64,000 bases of DNA, from positions 9,486,001 to 9,550,000 of the forward strand of contig JBANSL010000004.1 of assembly GCA_037127255.1 (NCBI GenBank). The letters are read 5' to 3'. Shown one piece after another: positions 1-9,996 of this stretch. The translations under genes were made by a program, and so were the position numbers. How positions within the stretch are numbered: the stretch's first letter is position 1; each line of letters starts with the position of its first letter. The notes under the pieces were generated by a model. That model was not told the DNA's origin and made no database searches. It was given only the letters and a program-made list of their open reading frames with translations. This stretch comes from Persicaria tinctoria (taxonomy: Eukaryota > Streptophyta > Magnoliopsida > Caryophyllales > Polygonaceae).

Positions 1-286
1 TTGACGACTCCTAATCGGCCAATGAGCGGCTATCAATGGCCTTAAGTGGCGAATGTGAGGTCCTTTTGTGGACTGATATGAGCCTATGATGGCTTGTAAA
101 CACTCATAATTTATATGGTGAACTATGAATTCATTAGAGTTTTCACGGAACAAAATGGGGGGCTCGTTAAAACCTTACCGCGGGAAAACCTCATGGGACA
201 AAACCGCACAGTAAAATACCTAAGTAAGAATATCAAACGTAGTAGAGCTTCAGATTTGCCACATTCCAAATACCTAAGTAAGAATA
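1..286 (-). other. 3' non-coding part of a Ty3/Gypsy element
   Basis: This stretch lies just downstream (minus strand) of the integrase stop codon and carries no coding sequence. It should be the region between pol and the 3' LTR of the same retroelement. The LTR itself cannot be delimited because the window starts here. It includes a perfect 54-bp tandem duplication that is listed separately. Confidence 0.4.
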
Positions 287-321
287 TCAAACGTAGTAGA
301 GCTTCAGATTTGCCACATTCC
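214..321. repeat. Perfect 54-bp tandem duplication
   Basis: Two identical 54-bp copies (214-267 and 268-321) abut, each beginning AAATACCTAAG and ending CACATTCC. The second copy overlaps the end of the integrase reading frame, whose stop is at 287-289. The lack of differences between the copies suggests a recent slippage or unequal-exchange event inside an already decaying element. Confidence 0.9.
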
Positions 322-1381
322 ACGTTCGCGGCACGGGACTACCATTGGCGTCTTCAAGCTTGTACGAACCGTTGGGTAATTCAGCAGCAACTCGGTAAGG
401 ACCCTCCCAATTCGGTCCTAGTTTCCCTTGTGCGGGGTCTCGTGCACTGCCCAGGACCTTCCTTAGCACGTACTCTTCAGTTTTGAAGCCCCGAGGCCGC
501 ACTCGCTTGCCGTGGGACTGGATTAAACTGCGTTGGTACTCAGCGAGGCGGACTGCAGCCGCCTCTCTCCTTTCCTGCAGCAGATCGAGGTTTGCTTGAA
601 GAGCGGCCTCGTTGCCTCCCTGCTCGAAAGCTGCAGTTCGAAGCATCGGCAGCCCCACCTCTAAGAGAATGATTGCTTTTGTATCGTAGGCAAGCGCGAA
701 GGGAGACTCGTCGGTCGAGTGACGAGGGGTAGTACGATGAGCCCACAAGACCGCCGACAGCTCCTCCACCCATCTCCCCTTGGCCGAATCTAGCCGCTTC
801 TTTAGCCCGTCCAGGATGGCTTTGTTGGTAGCTTCTGCTTGCACATTTGCCTGCGGATAAGCCACGGAGGAGTAAAATTTTTTGATCCCATAACCTGCAT
901 AAAAAGACTTGAAGGTAGAGCTGTTAAATTGCATTCCGTTGTCGGATAGGAGGGCATAGGGGATCCCAAATCGGGTTATGATGTTCTCCCACACGAACTT
1001 CTTAGTTTCCGTATCCTGGATCCTTGAAAGTGCTTTAGCCTTCACCCACTTGGTGAAATAGTCTGTAGCGGTTATTAGGAAGCGTTTGTTCCCGGAAGCT
1101 TTAGGGAATGGCCCCACGAGGTCGAGCCCCCACTGAGCGAAGGGCCACGGACTCGTAATAGGGTGTAGGTCCCCTGCCGGCTGGCAAAAGAGCTTGGCGA
1201 ATCGCTGGCATTTCTCGCACTTCTTTACATAACACTCGACGTCTTTCTGCATATACGGCCACCAATAGTCTTGGGTCATGGCCCGAAGAGCAAGCGATCT
1301 ACCTGCGGCATGCACACCGCATACCCCTTCGTGTATTTCAAATAGCAAGTTCTGCACCACACCCGGATGCACACATCTCAA
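287..1381 (-). pseudogene. Ty3/Gypsy integrase (broken pol)
   Basis: The 364-residue frame encodes the integrase of a Ty3/Gypsy retrotransposon, the enzyme that inserts element cDNA into chromosomes. An N-terminal HHCC zinc-binding region is visible (VHAAGR, then CEKCQRF). The catalytic core follows, with WGLDLVGPF, LLSDNGMQF and a conserved E in the YPQAN segment. A C-terminal block with GPNWEGPYRV and NVANLKLYYV is the usual Gypsy integrase tail. It continues from the RNase H frame at 1416, but a single extra T near 1417 (minus strand) shifts the frame and creates a stop between them. Gag, protease and most of the reverse transcriptase are absent from the window. The RNase H-integrase layout resembles the Tat/Ogre group; that assignment is inference. 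Confidence 0.85.
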
Positions 1382-1415
1382 ATAGGGGCCTGAGAACGAT
1401 TTCTTATATAATATT

Positions 1416-1947
1416 TTAGTCGGAGAGAGCCAAAAAACGGGATGCTTGCATCCTCACTCGCCTTGCTTCCTTCTTATCAGTTGGGAGCTGACCCCCATCC
1501 AAGTAAGCCGTGATTGGGTTCATCCAACTCGCCTCCTTCTCGGTGCAATCGACTTCAGTGGTCTTGACGCTTGGAGCCTCGAGAATGTCGATCTGAACTG
1601 TGCAGCGACCCATGTTCGAGCCGGCGGATGCCAATGCTGCCAATGCGTCTGCCTCGGCATTGTTCTCCCTGGGTACTTGTCCCACCTGCCACTCTTGAAA
1701 CCTTGATAGCAGATCCTTCGCTTTCTCCATATACACTACCATACGATCGCATTTTGCCTCAAACTTGCCATTTATTTGATTAACTATCAGCTGAGAATCT
1801 GAAGACACCACAACACTCGTGGCTCCCCTCTGTTTTGCGGACTCCAAACCCAAGATCAAAGCCTCATACTCCGCCTCGTTATTTGTCGCCGCGAAGCTCA
1901 AACGGACGGTTGTACGAATTACTTCCCCCGTCGGCGCGGTGAGCACT
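1416..1947 (-). pseudogene. Gypsy RNase H domain, truncated by a TRIM
   Basis: This minus-strand segment encodes an RNase H domain of a Gypsy polyprotein. Visible signatures are ATNNEAEYEALILGL, VVSSDSQLIVNQING and PRENNAEADALAAL, which carry the conserved acidic residues of the second half of the fold. A linker leads towards integrase. The N-terminal part (first beta strands with the first catalytic Asp) is missing, because coding homology stops exactly where the TRIM starts at 1948. No continuation can be found on the far side of the TRIM, so the break is more than a simple insertion. A stop at 1416-1418 separates it from the integrase frame. Confidence 0.8.
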
Positions 1948-2388
1948 TGTTGAGAATAAAAAGAGTCCCTCCCACATCGGTGGTTGAGGATATAACTAAC
2001 CAAAATATAAGGGTGGGTGAAGTCCCTACACATTGGCTTAAGCTTTTGTGTAAAGTGGTGGATCCCGACCTTATAACAAAAACAAAAATTAAACCCGACA
2101 CGACTTCCGATTTGATACGACCCGGCTCGGGATTCTCGGATTCTCACATGGTATCAGAGCGGGTCCGAGTTTAAAAAGTGTCGACCCGATCCAGGCGGTT
2201 CGCACTTGAGGGGGCGTGTCGGGAATAAAAAGAGTCCCTCCCACATCGGTGGTTGAGGATATAACAAACCAAAATATAAGGGTGGGTGAAACCCCTACAC
2301 ATTGGCTTAAGCTTTTGTGTAAAGTGGTGGATCCCGACCTTATAACAAAAACAAAAATTAAACCCGACACGACTCCCGATTTGATACG
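1948..2388 (+). mobile_element. TRIM element (miniature LTR retrotransposon)
   Basis: Two directly repeated LTRs flank an internal domain of only about 68 bp. LTR1 (1948-2148) starts TGTTGAG, and LTR2 starts TGTCGGG at 2217 and matches LTR1 to about 2388. Immediately after LTR1 is TGGTATCAGAGC (2149-2160), the primer-binding site complementary to initiator tRNA-Met. A purine-rich tract ending GAGGGGGCG (2208-2216) directly precedes LTR2. It codes for nothing, as expected for TRIMs mobilised in trans. LTR2 lacks the last 30-odd bases seen in LTR1 and no target-site duplication was found, so the right end is truncated or rearranged. Confidence 0.8.
2149..2160 (+). promoter_or_regulatory. TRIM primer-binding site (tRNA-iMet type)
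   Basis: TGGTATCAGAGC lies directly at the end of LTR1. This is the usual complement to the 3' end of initiator methionine tRNA, which primes minus-strand DNA synthesis in plant LTR elements. Confidence 0.8.
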
Positions 2389-3317
2389 CTGCGAACTCCG
2401 GGAGAAGAAGCAGTAGTCCCGCCGCCAATCCCGTCCGAAACACAGTGAGCAAGGAATACCGCTCACAATACCAACGCCCACGAAGGTCACGTTGGGCGCC
2501 GCGAAGAACCGGGAGAGCGCGTGGATGTGGAGAAAGGGGAGGGGTAAGGAGGTCTCGGATTCGATACCTGTCTCCGCCTCTTTCCTTGGAGAAAATCTCA
2601 AGGTTTACCTTGCTTCCTACCAGTGGGTCGAGTCGGCCGGTGCAAGCCGATTTACCCAATACATGGCTACTGGCAAGATTCCGAAATGAATATTGACAAG
2701 ATAACATCTGTATAATTGCACAAATGGTCCTTTTCAATTCTGTCGAACTTCACCTTCATCAAGTATATCACAGGATTCTAAAATTTTTTAATTCATCAAG
2801 TTGCTGGTCGAATGAGATTTGCTTCCAAAATCAAGTTGCACAGGGTTGTTTGATTAGGCGCTGCAATTGGAGTGACAATATTGATCGATGATGAAATGGG
2901 ATTTGCAATTGCTGGGTGATTAATTCATCATCTGCTTAACAATTTTGGAAATAACTTTCTGTTGAATATTGCTCTTCTAAAATTCAAACCGAAATCAAAC
3001 ACAAGATATAAGACCAACAAAAAATCGAGACTTGACTGAAAAAGCATGGAATTGCATATCGTAGGAGGGCCGGAATTGGTGAGCGGTTCTGACGCGTTTC
3101 GAGGGACCCCGCCATATCCAAAACCAGAGGAAAAGGCGTTGGGATTCAGGCTACAACAAAGGCGACATTGTTAGGGGTCAGGGTTAGAAGAGGACGTTAT
3201 GGAGGCGCAGAGGAGCGATAGGGGGAGGGAATTGTGTGCAATTTTTAGAAAAAAAAAAAGGACTTGTGTGCAATTGTCAGTATTCGTTTTGGTATCTTGT
3301 CTAAAGTCCTTATGAAA
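2389..3317. other. Unassigned intergenic DNA
   Basis: No gene is recognised. The first 300 bases are GC-rich, unlike the AT-rich surroundings, and have open frames on both strands without a recognisable domain. On the minus strand an ATG near 3111 opens a short frame that could be a first exon (MAGSLETRQNR and on), but no family match or splice partner is evident. The rest is plain AT-rich DNA. Confidence 0.3.
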
Positions 3318-3500
3318 TACTCGCTCCGTTAAAAACTTGACGTTTTACTATTTATGCACGTTTTTTTAGGTGTTCAAAACTATATAAAATATTAACTTTT
3401 TAAATTCTTTTTTTAAATAATTTCATACATATTATAATTAAGTGTGAATTTATAAAAACAAATGTAAAAAAATATTAATATTTTATTTAGTTTTTGTCAT
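3318..3500. mobile_element. Stowaway-like MITE, right end cut off
   Basis: The left end TACTCGCTCCGTT resembles the Stowaway terminus (TA target, then CTCCCTCCGT). The AT-rich interior, with ATATAAAATATTAAC and GTGAATTTATAAAAA, resembles the element at 58,841-59,051. No right terminus is visible before the MULE end at 3510, so the MULE may have landed in it. Assignment is by resemblance only. Confidence 0.4.
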
Positions 3501-3599
3501 TATAAAAAGAAAAAATTTGCAAAATAGGCACTTTTTTTAGTCGATTTTGCAAAATGGTCACGTTTTTGGACAATTTAGCAAAATGTCCGCTATATATAC

Positions 3600-4145
3600 T
3601 AATTCTCTCTCCTGCTCCCACGATCTCTTCTGTTTCGCTCTATCGGTCTCTCTTGCTCTCTCAATTTCGCCTCTCCTGCTCTCTCGACGCCGGATATAGA
3701 ATTTTGCAAAATCGACGCCAGATCTGGAGGAGGCAGGCGCTGAAAGGCCCTTTTGATCGGCGTAGCAGAGACGGTGATCTCCGACACGACGTTCTTCCTC
3801 GGTGAGGACGACGGAGAAGAAGATGAAGGAGCGGATCTCGGTGGCGTTTCTGAAATTGACCTGCTTGCGATCGGAGAAGAAGATGAAGAAGCTGATCGGT
3901 GGTCTTCTCTCCGCCGTACACCATCCGGCTGTTGGCAAAGCTCAACCTCTGCTCAAAAATCGGTCGAATTAGCATCCAATTTTACCAAATCAGCTTCGAA
4001 GCCTAATTACCAAATCACCTCTAAGTCGTCCTCTCCAGGCGCCGCTCATCGGGATCTGTGGACCAGCAAGGACCGGAGGTTGGCTCTCAATCAGCGTTCA
4101 GATCCCAATTGCAATCGCTGGAGTTCCAATTGCTCAATCTCAAGG
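3600..4145 (+). other. Leader-like exon inside the MULE, unrecognised
   Basis: Just inside the left end is a CT-rich leader, then a largely open stretch (an ATG at 3753 opens 169 codons) that ends at a good donor-like site, CTCAAG|GTCTGT, at about 4143. The encoded sequence is acidic (GEDDGEEDEG, then GEEDEEADRW) and matches no family I know. It could be the transcribed first exon of the chimeric element, as often seen near MULE ends. The reading frame is a guess. Confidence 0.3.
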
Positions 4146-4315
4146 TCTGTTTGTTCATCGTTACACTCAACTCTATTCGTTATGCATTTAAGCACCTTTT
4201 TTCGAGTTTTGAGTTTCGAGTTTCCAATTGCTCATTCTCTAGGCTTGTTACTCTCGAATTGATGATCATGGAATGATCTTGTCTACTGTTTGAATTGGCA
4301 AAAGACTATTTTCAG

Positions 4316-4437
4316 GCAGTTTTAGGTGGGGTTGTAATTGTTGCTAGCTGTGGCAGCGGGTTGTTTTCAAGACGCTTTGCCAAGAGCAGATTGTTTTCTC
4401 TTGTAGTCGCTCTTGAGTACTCGGAGGCAACATCTTG
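4316..4437 (+). pseudogene. Methyltransferase fragment: SAM-binding motif I exon
   Basis: After an acceptor-like TTTTCAG, an open frame encodes a class I SAM-dependent methyltransferase motif I. It reads ASCGSGLFSRRFAK, followed by SLVVALEYSE, the acidic end of strand beta 2. The pattern fits the uncharacterised chloroplast methyltransferases of the At1g78140/At2g41040 kind. That assignment is from memory of the family and was not searched. Frame then meets a stop at TAC TAA, so this is a fragment. Later exons of what looks like the same family occur at 5648 and 5893. Only parts of the Rossmann fold are present, so no active enzyme is expected. Confidence 0.65.
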
Positions 4438-4836
4438 GTACTAACATCTTACCTCAGTTTTCCACATTGGTTCACTTTAAAAGTGCTTTCATGATTTGTT
4501 TCTTTTATACTGGAACTCATTGAAGACAACGAAAATAACATCTTTTAGGCTACTTTTCATATTTCTAAGCAATAAAACTAATGTTTTTTAATGCATATCT
4601 CCTAGTTGAAAATTAACTATCCACCTTGCTTTTAGGGGATAAATTGATTGAGGTTATGAAAATCATATGAGAAAGACAATTGTGTAAGAAATATATAGGA
4701 ACTTTTAAACTCTTTGGCAGTATATGGTGCAAGAACTAAGTCCTAACAAGATGCATGATGCATGAGTATGTAGATATCCTTCCCGTTGCAGGTGGCCTTG
4801 ATGTTAAATAACCATGGTTGCAATGTTTTTGTTCAG

Positions 4837-5079
4837 GGAACATGAGCAGGGTGCTCCTGGACGGCACTTTCTTGCATGGCACATCTCTTTTATTAAGTAA
4901 AAAAGGACTTACTAAATAAAATATCGATCTCTCTGAAGATTCAAAAGGGTGACATTCTCACTTGAAATCACCTCTCTGGATTGACAGATCATTGGCAGAA
5001 TTTTCACATATTCCTGTTGTGGTCACAAACCAAGTGAGATCTCAAATTCATGATGAAGTTACCCAATTTTCTTTTCAAG
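4837..5079 (+). pseudogene. RAD51B: RAD51B-like fragment, two exons with matching phase
   Basis: Two exon-like blocks, 4837-4896 and 4988-5079, are bounded by CAG acceptors and GT donors (AA|GTAAAA and CAAG|GTATTG). Their phases match exactly: the first ends in AA and the second begins with A, completing a Lys codon. The first encodes EHEQGAPGRHFLAWHISFIK. The second encodes SLAEFSHIPVVVTNQVRSQ and then about eleven more residues. VVVTNQV is the Walker B-distal strand of RecA/RAD51 ATPases, and the flanking residues point to the plant RAD51B paralogue, a homologous-recombination mediator. The Walker A region and the C-terminus are absent, so this is a captured or left-over piece and not a working gene. 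Confidence 0.7.
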
Positions 5080-5647
5080 GTATTGCCATTCTTGTTGCTG
5101 AATTTTCTCATCGTTCTTTTATCAAGTAGTATTAGTGTATTACCTACCTGATTGGAGGACAAAATCTTAGTCCTAGTTCATGAAACTGGAAATAGAAGGA
5201 TATCTTTCTAATAATAATTTAGCATTGAACTTAGCTTACAAGTAATTTCCTTTGATGACATGTGATAGAATGAAAAAGTCTGCATAATGGTGGTAAGGTA
5301 ACAGACTGGTTGGGAAAAGGAATTATTTCATGACTGCAATTTGCTGGATATGGATTCTTTCATGACTGCAATTCTTTCATGACTGGTGACTGCATCATCT
5401 GAACTTAAGTTTATGAAATGGTCATATTGTTATATAAAGTTGAGGACTGATGTTATCTGATCTGCTAGAAGATCTATTTGGATTGTGTAATTTATTTGTC
5501 TGAGATATGTGCCTGAACGTCAGGTATATATTGAGGTGTAATAAAGACGACGTTTGAATAATTTTCGTGGTTAACATTGAATAGGCCAAGCCCTTTTTCC
5601 GCCATAATCCAGAACATTTCTCTAATCCAGTGGCTTTGGTTCTGTAG

Positions 5648-5716
5648 GTAGCTGAGATAAGCCGAGTTCTAAGACCTAGGGGGTATTTGTTGCTACATTT
5701 ACAGCAGGGGATGGCC
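5648..5716 (+). pseudogene. Methyltransferase fragment: post-motif exon
   Basis: Following the acceptor-like TCTGTAG, the frame reads VAEISRVLRPRGYLLL. This is the conserved helix and turn (LRPGG in the family) preceding beta 5 of class I methyltransferases; here the usual first Gly is Arg. It lies in the same orientation as, and in the expected order between, the motif I exon at 4316 and the terminal exon at 5893. The downstream boundary is unclear, and the frame runs on to a stop after MALSH. Confidence 0.6.
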
Positions 5717-5892
5717 CTCTCTCATTGATACCTTTCTTGCAGTATTACCGTGAGGTAAATTGTGTTCATGATGAATTCAAGCACAACATTACTAGATTAA
5801 GGGACGTATCGGTCATCAATTATCTCCTTGATGCATCTTCATTCTTCTCATTTGTGTTGTGGTGTTCTAGTCTGTAGCGCAATTCTCGGCAG

Positions 5893-6011
5893 GACGAATA
5901 TTTCTGTCAGAAAGGGAGCTGGAAGATCTCTATAGGAGCTGTGGATTGGTTGATTTTAAGTGTGCCGAGAACCGGTTCTTCATCAGGCTATCTGCTAGAA
6001 AGCCAACCTAG
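5893..6011 (+). pseudogene. Methyltransferase fragment: terminal exon
   Basis: After the acceptor CTCGGCAG, an open frame encodes FLSERELEDLYRSCGLVDFK and ends IRLSARKPT with a TAG stop at 6009-6011. This is the typical C-terminus of the plant chloroplast methyltransferase family suggested above. Together with 4316-4437 and 5648-5716 it indicates one degraded methyltransferase gene with a RAD51B piece sitting in one of its intron positions. Several exons needed for a complete enzyme cannot be found. Confidence 0.65.
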
Positions 6012-6311
6012 GCACAGATGGATGCCTGCAAGTACAAAACTAAATAGGGCCAAATCTAATAGTTCAGAAGAGCTCTTTCTTTACATTTCTTATTTCTCTC
6101 GGTTTGCAGGTTGTTGCTTCATCATTTTGTGCATTTATTTGGAGTAATAAACCCATTGCTGAATTGCTTTCATTGCCAATTTTTTTAGTAATAGACATAA
6201 TAATTTATCACTCAAAGCCATGTTGGCAAGCATCTTGGTTGCACTGAATGCCTTTGTTTGGGGCTATTCATTTGGTTGTGGAGTTATTGAGTTTCTTAGT
6301 TGAATGCTTTT

Positions 6312-6381
6312 AGCCTATTAGCTCAAATGGGAGAGCATTGTGCTCGTGCACAAAGATGTGAGTTCGAATCCCATATAGGCA
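6312..6381 (+). other. tRNA-like sequence (pseudo-tRNA)
   Basis: The 70 bases fold into a recognisable cloverleaf. The acceptor is AGCCTAT/ATAGGCA (one mismatch), followed by T8-A9, D-stem GCTC/GAGC, anticodon stem TTGTG/CACAA and a T-arm with GTTCGAAT. The anticodon loop has only six bases (CTCGTG) and the T-stem has a mismatch, so it is unlikely to make a functional tRNA. A better-preserved relative lies at 8203-8273 in the opposite orientation. Confidence 0.55.
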
Positions 6382-8202
6382 TATTGAATTATGATTAAAA
6401 AGTGCAATTTTAGTTTGAATTTTACTTTAGTGTTTGAATTGTGATTTTGTCTTGAATGGGTTTTGTACACTAGATGAATGGGTTTTGTGCTGACAGAAGT
6501 GGTTGGACTCGTTGAATGCGGTTTGTGTTGACAGAAGGGGTTGGACTCTTGAATGTAAGTTTGTTATATAATATAGTAAGCTAATTTCACAACATAATCG
6601 GCTTAACTGATAGAAATTCTAAAATTAATGAAGGGATTGCGATGATTCAAATTTCCCAATCACTCAAACCCTTTGTAAAAGACTATTTTTTCTTGGCGTC
6701 AGCAATGTTGGTTATGAATGCTATCGTTTACCACCTCCATCTATGATTTTTAGTTGCTGACACTGTTTTTTGTTTAGGGGGAACCAAATCATAAAATGAA
6801 CAAATTAGATTAAAAAGTGCAAAACTAATATTATAAAGTGCCCAAATTAGATTTTTAGTTTTTGGAGAACAAATTAGATTTTAGAGTAAAATTACTCAAT
6901 AGATTATTGCACAACACGGTCTTATTTTTGCTCATCAATAGAGTAAAATTGCACAACACGGTCTTATTTTTGCTCATACTTTCTCAATAAATTATTGCAC
7001 AACATGCTCTTATTTTTGCTCATCAATCAATACTTGTGAAATTGTGCTCAACATGATCTTATTTTTTCTCAATATCATTTTATAGTTGCTCAATAGATTA
7101 TTGCACAACATAGTCTTATTTTTGCTCATCAATAGACTATAATTGCACAACATGTGAGATTAGTGAAAATTTGCTCAACATGATCTTATTTTTGCTCAAC
7201 GATAGATTATATTTGCACAACAATTGAGACTTGTGAAATTGTGCTCAACATGATATTATTTTTTCTCAATATTATTTTATAGTTGCTCACTAGATTGTTG
7301 CACAAGATGGTCTTATTTTTGCTCATCAATAGACTCTGTTGTAAGAGTTGCACGACTCTGTTTGAAGAGTTGCACGCCTCTGTTTGAAGAGTTGCACAAT
7401 TCTATTTTAAGAGTTGCACGACTCTTATTTTTGCTTATCAATACTTTATTTTTGCACAACATTCGAGACTTGTGAATTTGTGTCTCAAGATGATCTTACT
7501 TTTCGTAAATATAATTTTATACTTTTTTTATAGATTATTGCACAATATGATCTTATTTCTGCTCATCAATAGACAATAATTGCACAACATGGGGGATTGG
7601 TGAAATTTTGCTCAACGTCATCTTATTTTTGCTCAACTATAGGTTATTTTTGCACAACAATCGAGACTCGTGAATTTGTTCTCAACATGATCTCATTTTT
7701 CTCAATATAATTTCATACTTTCTCAATAAATTATTGCACAACATGCTCTTATTTTTGCTCATCAATACCTTATTTTTGCACAACTAGTGGTGAAAATTAG
7801 TGCTGACACTGATATTAGTTACAATTAGTCCTGACACTGATATTAGTTACAATTAGTGTTGACACTAATATTAGTTACAATTAGTGCTGGCACTGATATT
7901 AGTTACGATCGAGTCATCTTCCTAAGTAATAACTTTGTAGTTCGGTATATATTTTTTCCGTGTCAGCACTTTTTTTTCTTCATGTCAGCACATTTTTTAG
8001 AGTTGCACAACCGTATTTTAGAGTTGCACAACTTTAGTTTAGAGTTGCACAACTTTAGTTTAGATTTGCACAACTGTATTTTAGATTTGCACAACTGTAT
8101 TTTATTTGTGTCAGCACCTCCAGGAAACACTTTTAATTATACTTGTCTCCAATTTAAGTGGCTCAGTGCTTCAACCAAAGTTTACACAACCAACAACACG
8201 AT
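6382..8202. repeat. AT-rich block of degenerate short repeats between two tRNA-like ends
   Basis: The block consists of variants of three phrases: TTGCACAACA, GGTCTTATTTTTGCTCATC and AATAGA, repeated dozens of times. Further on come runs of GAGTTGCACGACTCT and of GTGCTGACACTGATATTAGTTACAATTA (7800-7910). No coding sequence is supported: the one frame found (7856-8356) is a translation of the repeats. The opposed tRNA-like sequences at both borders suggest a single compound unit. Confidence 0.6.
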
Positions 8203-8273
8203 AGCCTATACGGGATTTGAACCCGTATCTTTGTGTTTGTACACAATGCTCTACCGATTTGAGCTAATAGGCT
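8203..8273 (-). other. tRNA-like sequence (inverted partner of 6312-6381)
   Basis: Read on the minus strand, the 71 bases have a perfect acceptor stem (AGCCTAT/ATAGGCT), T8-A9, D-stem GCTC/GAGC and anticodon stem TTGTG/CACAA. The T-arm is also perfect (ACGGG TTCAAAT CCCGT). The anticodon loop again has only six bases (TACAAA), which is not canonical. The sequence shares most positions with 6312-6381, so the two are inverted copies. Confidence 0.6.
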
Positions 8274-8443
8274 TCACAAAAAATAATTTTAGATTTCTAA
8301 AAAAAATCAAATTTATGAAACGAATATATGTACAACACAATATTTGCACAACATAAACTTATATTTGCACAAAATAATATTATATTTGCTCAAGGTAAAC
8401 TTATATTTGCACACCAAAATAAAATTTCCTTTACTGTGGTTTA

Positions 8444-8542
8444 ATGGGTAAGGATAATGGAGTATACATTTTCAAATTTAAGAAGGAATGTGATTTGGAT
8501 TGGGTGATGAGCAATGGTCCTTGGGTGATCTATGAGTCATAG
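8444..8542 (+). pseudogene. DUF4283-like fragment from a LINE ORF1
   Basis: A 32-codon frame reads GVYIFKFKKECDLDWVMSNG then PWVI before a stop. This is the F-x-F-x...GPW-(M/V)-(I/V) pattern of the DUF4283 domain found in plant LINE ORF1 proteins and related domesticated genes. The homology ends within a perfect 15-bp hairpin (8521-8551). Only this scrap is present. Confidence 0.55.
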
Positions 8543-8551
8543 ATCACCCAA
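8521..8551. repeat. Perfect 15-bp inverted repeat with 1-nt centre
   Basis: TTGGGTGATCTATGA (8521-8535) and its exact reverse complement (8537-8551) flank a single G. It coincides with the end of the DUF4283-like homology and may mark a fold-back rearrangement. Confidence 0.85.
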
Positions 8552-9996
8552 CAATACTGGACAAACAAGGGGATAAATCTACGACAGATAAGGCTGATCG
8601 GTGTTGTGATACTGTTGAGCTGCTGAGCTGTGGTCCAGCTGCCGCTATGGAGACACGGCAAGGAGGATAGATTGATCATGTTGCTGCAGCTATGAAGGTT
8701 GAATTAAAGGAGAAAGCAAAAGGCGCCTGGAACATCAGAAAAATGGGAGAAAGTAAACGGTGGGCATAGGGAGAATAAGCATCAGGTGGCTGCTGGACAG
8801 AATGTAGTGGCAATGAGAAGAGGAAGAACAAAGCCATGACAGCTACTCTCAATCAGTGAATTAAGTTAAGCTTGTCTCAATCAGTTAAGCTAAGCTTTGT
8901 CTCAATCACTGAATTTGTATTGATGAAGAAAGAGCTATAATGTCAATTGGAAGCGCATTCAAACAGAAAATGTGAGCTCGATATCATTCATTTTATGTAA
9001 GCTCTTTGGAAGAGAAGGCAAGTAAGGACAGTAAGTGATCTGCTATGGTAAAGATATCAAATGCAAACAGTTGAAAATATTTATTTCTATAAAATTTTCT
9101 TTTGTCACCCACTCACCCACCCTATACAGATTACACTAAATTGATTAAACAAAATCTTAGATCAACCAAAATGATGTGCAGTTACATCAATTTCTCGACT
9201 CAGAAACGCTCAGTTTTTCCCGTCTCAAAATTAAACATAAAAAATGCTGTAATTCAACCTCCCTTGTTGTGTGGGAAACATTCTTCACACACCCAACTCT
9301 AGCAAGAATGTAAAAAGTGCTCACATATTCTCTCTTATTTGAGAATCAGTTCCTTAACTTGTACCAATCTAACAGAGCTTATCGCATTATTCACAACATA
9401 AGCTCTACAAGAATTTGAGTTTATTGGCTCCATAAGGTTGCAAGAGAGGCATCCAAGTGAACAATCTGCAACCGTTTCAATGTTTTTTTCAAAGTCAAGA
9501 AACTGAAAAACATACTAAAATGACCTCTTTTTTTTTCTGTTCAATGGGGAGTCTTCACCAATTAGGAAACCCTTTGTTATGGATAAAAAATTCTACTTCA
9601 CACAGCTGAACATTCAACGAACACATTCTACTTCACACAACTGAACATTGAGTAAAAAGCATTATCTATTCATGTATCAGACTATACCAACCTAAATATA
9701 AGGCAAACCTAATCGAACAGATTCAACAAACACATTCTACTTCACACAGCATTCGTATAATCATCAAAGGCTTTCTCAACAATTACCTTCATTAATGGGT
9801 CAGATATTACTGATTCATGTCAATAATCAGAGTACCAAAAGGAGAATGACAGCAACAAAGCAATTAAGGAAAAATATGATCAACGTAACGTCAAATAATC
9901 AGAGTACCAAAATCGAATAAGTAGAGTACCAAAATCGCTGTTTTTCTAATGTAATCAAATAATCAGAGTACCAAAATCGAAGGCCAAGAGGGAAGC
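8552..9996. other. MULE interior without recognised genes
   Basis: No gene is supported here. Short local duplications are present: ACACATTCTACTTCACACA occurs three times between 9590 and 9750, and AATCAGAGTACCAAAA four times between 9825 and 9980. The remainder is unique AT-rich sequence. Confidence 0.4.

Noticed and set aside
2089..2737. Overlapping minus-strand frames of 170-190 codons right of the TRIM
   Set aside because: They run through the TRIM LTR antisense and a GC-rich patch in different frames. No conserved domain was recognised, so no gene is called.
6312..6381. Functional tRNA gene
   Set aside because: The cloverleaf is recognisable, but the anticodon loop has six bases and there are mismatches in the acceptor and T stems. 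Annotated as tRNA-like only.
7856..8356. 166-codon open frame as a gene
   Set aside because: The translation is made of repeated LELHN units from the TTGCACAACT repeat and crosses the tRNA-like sequence. There is no domain and no splice support.
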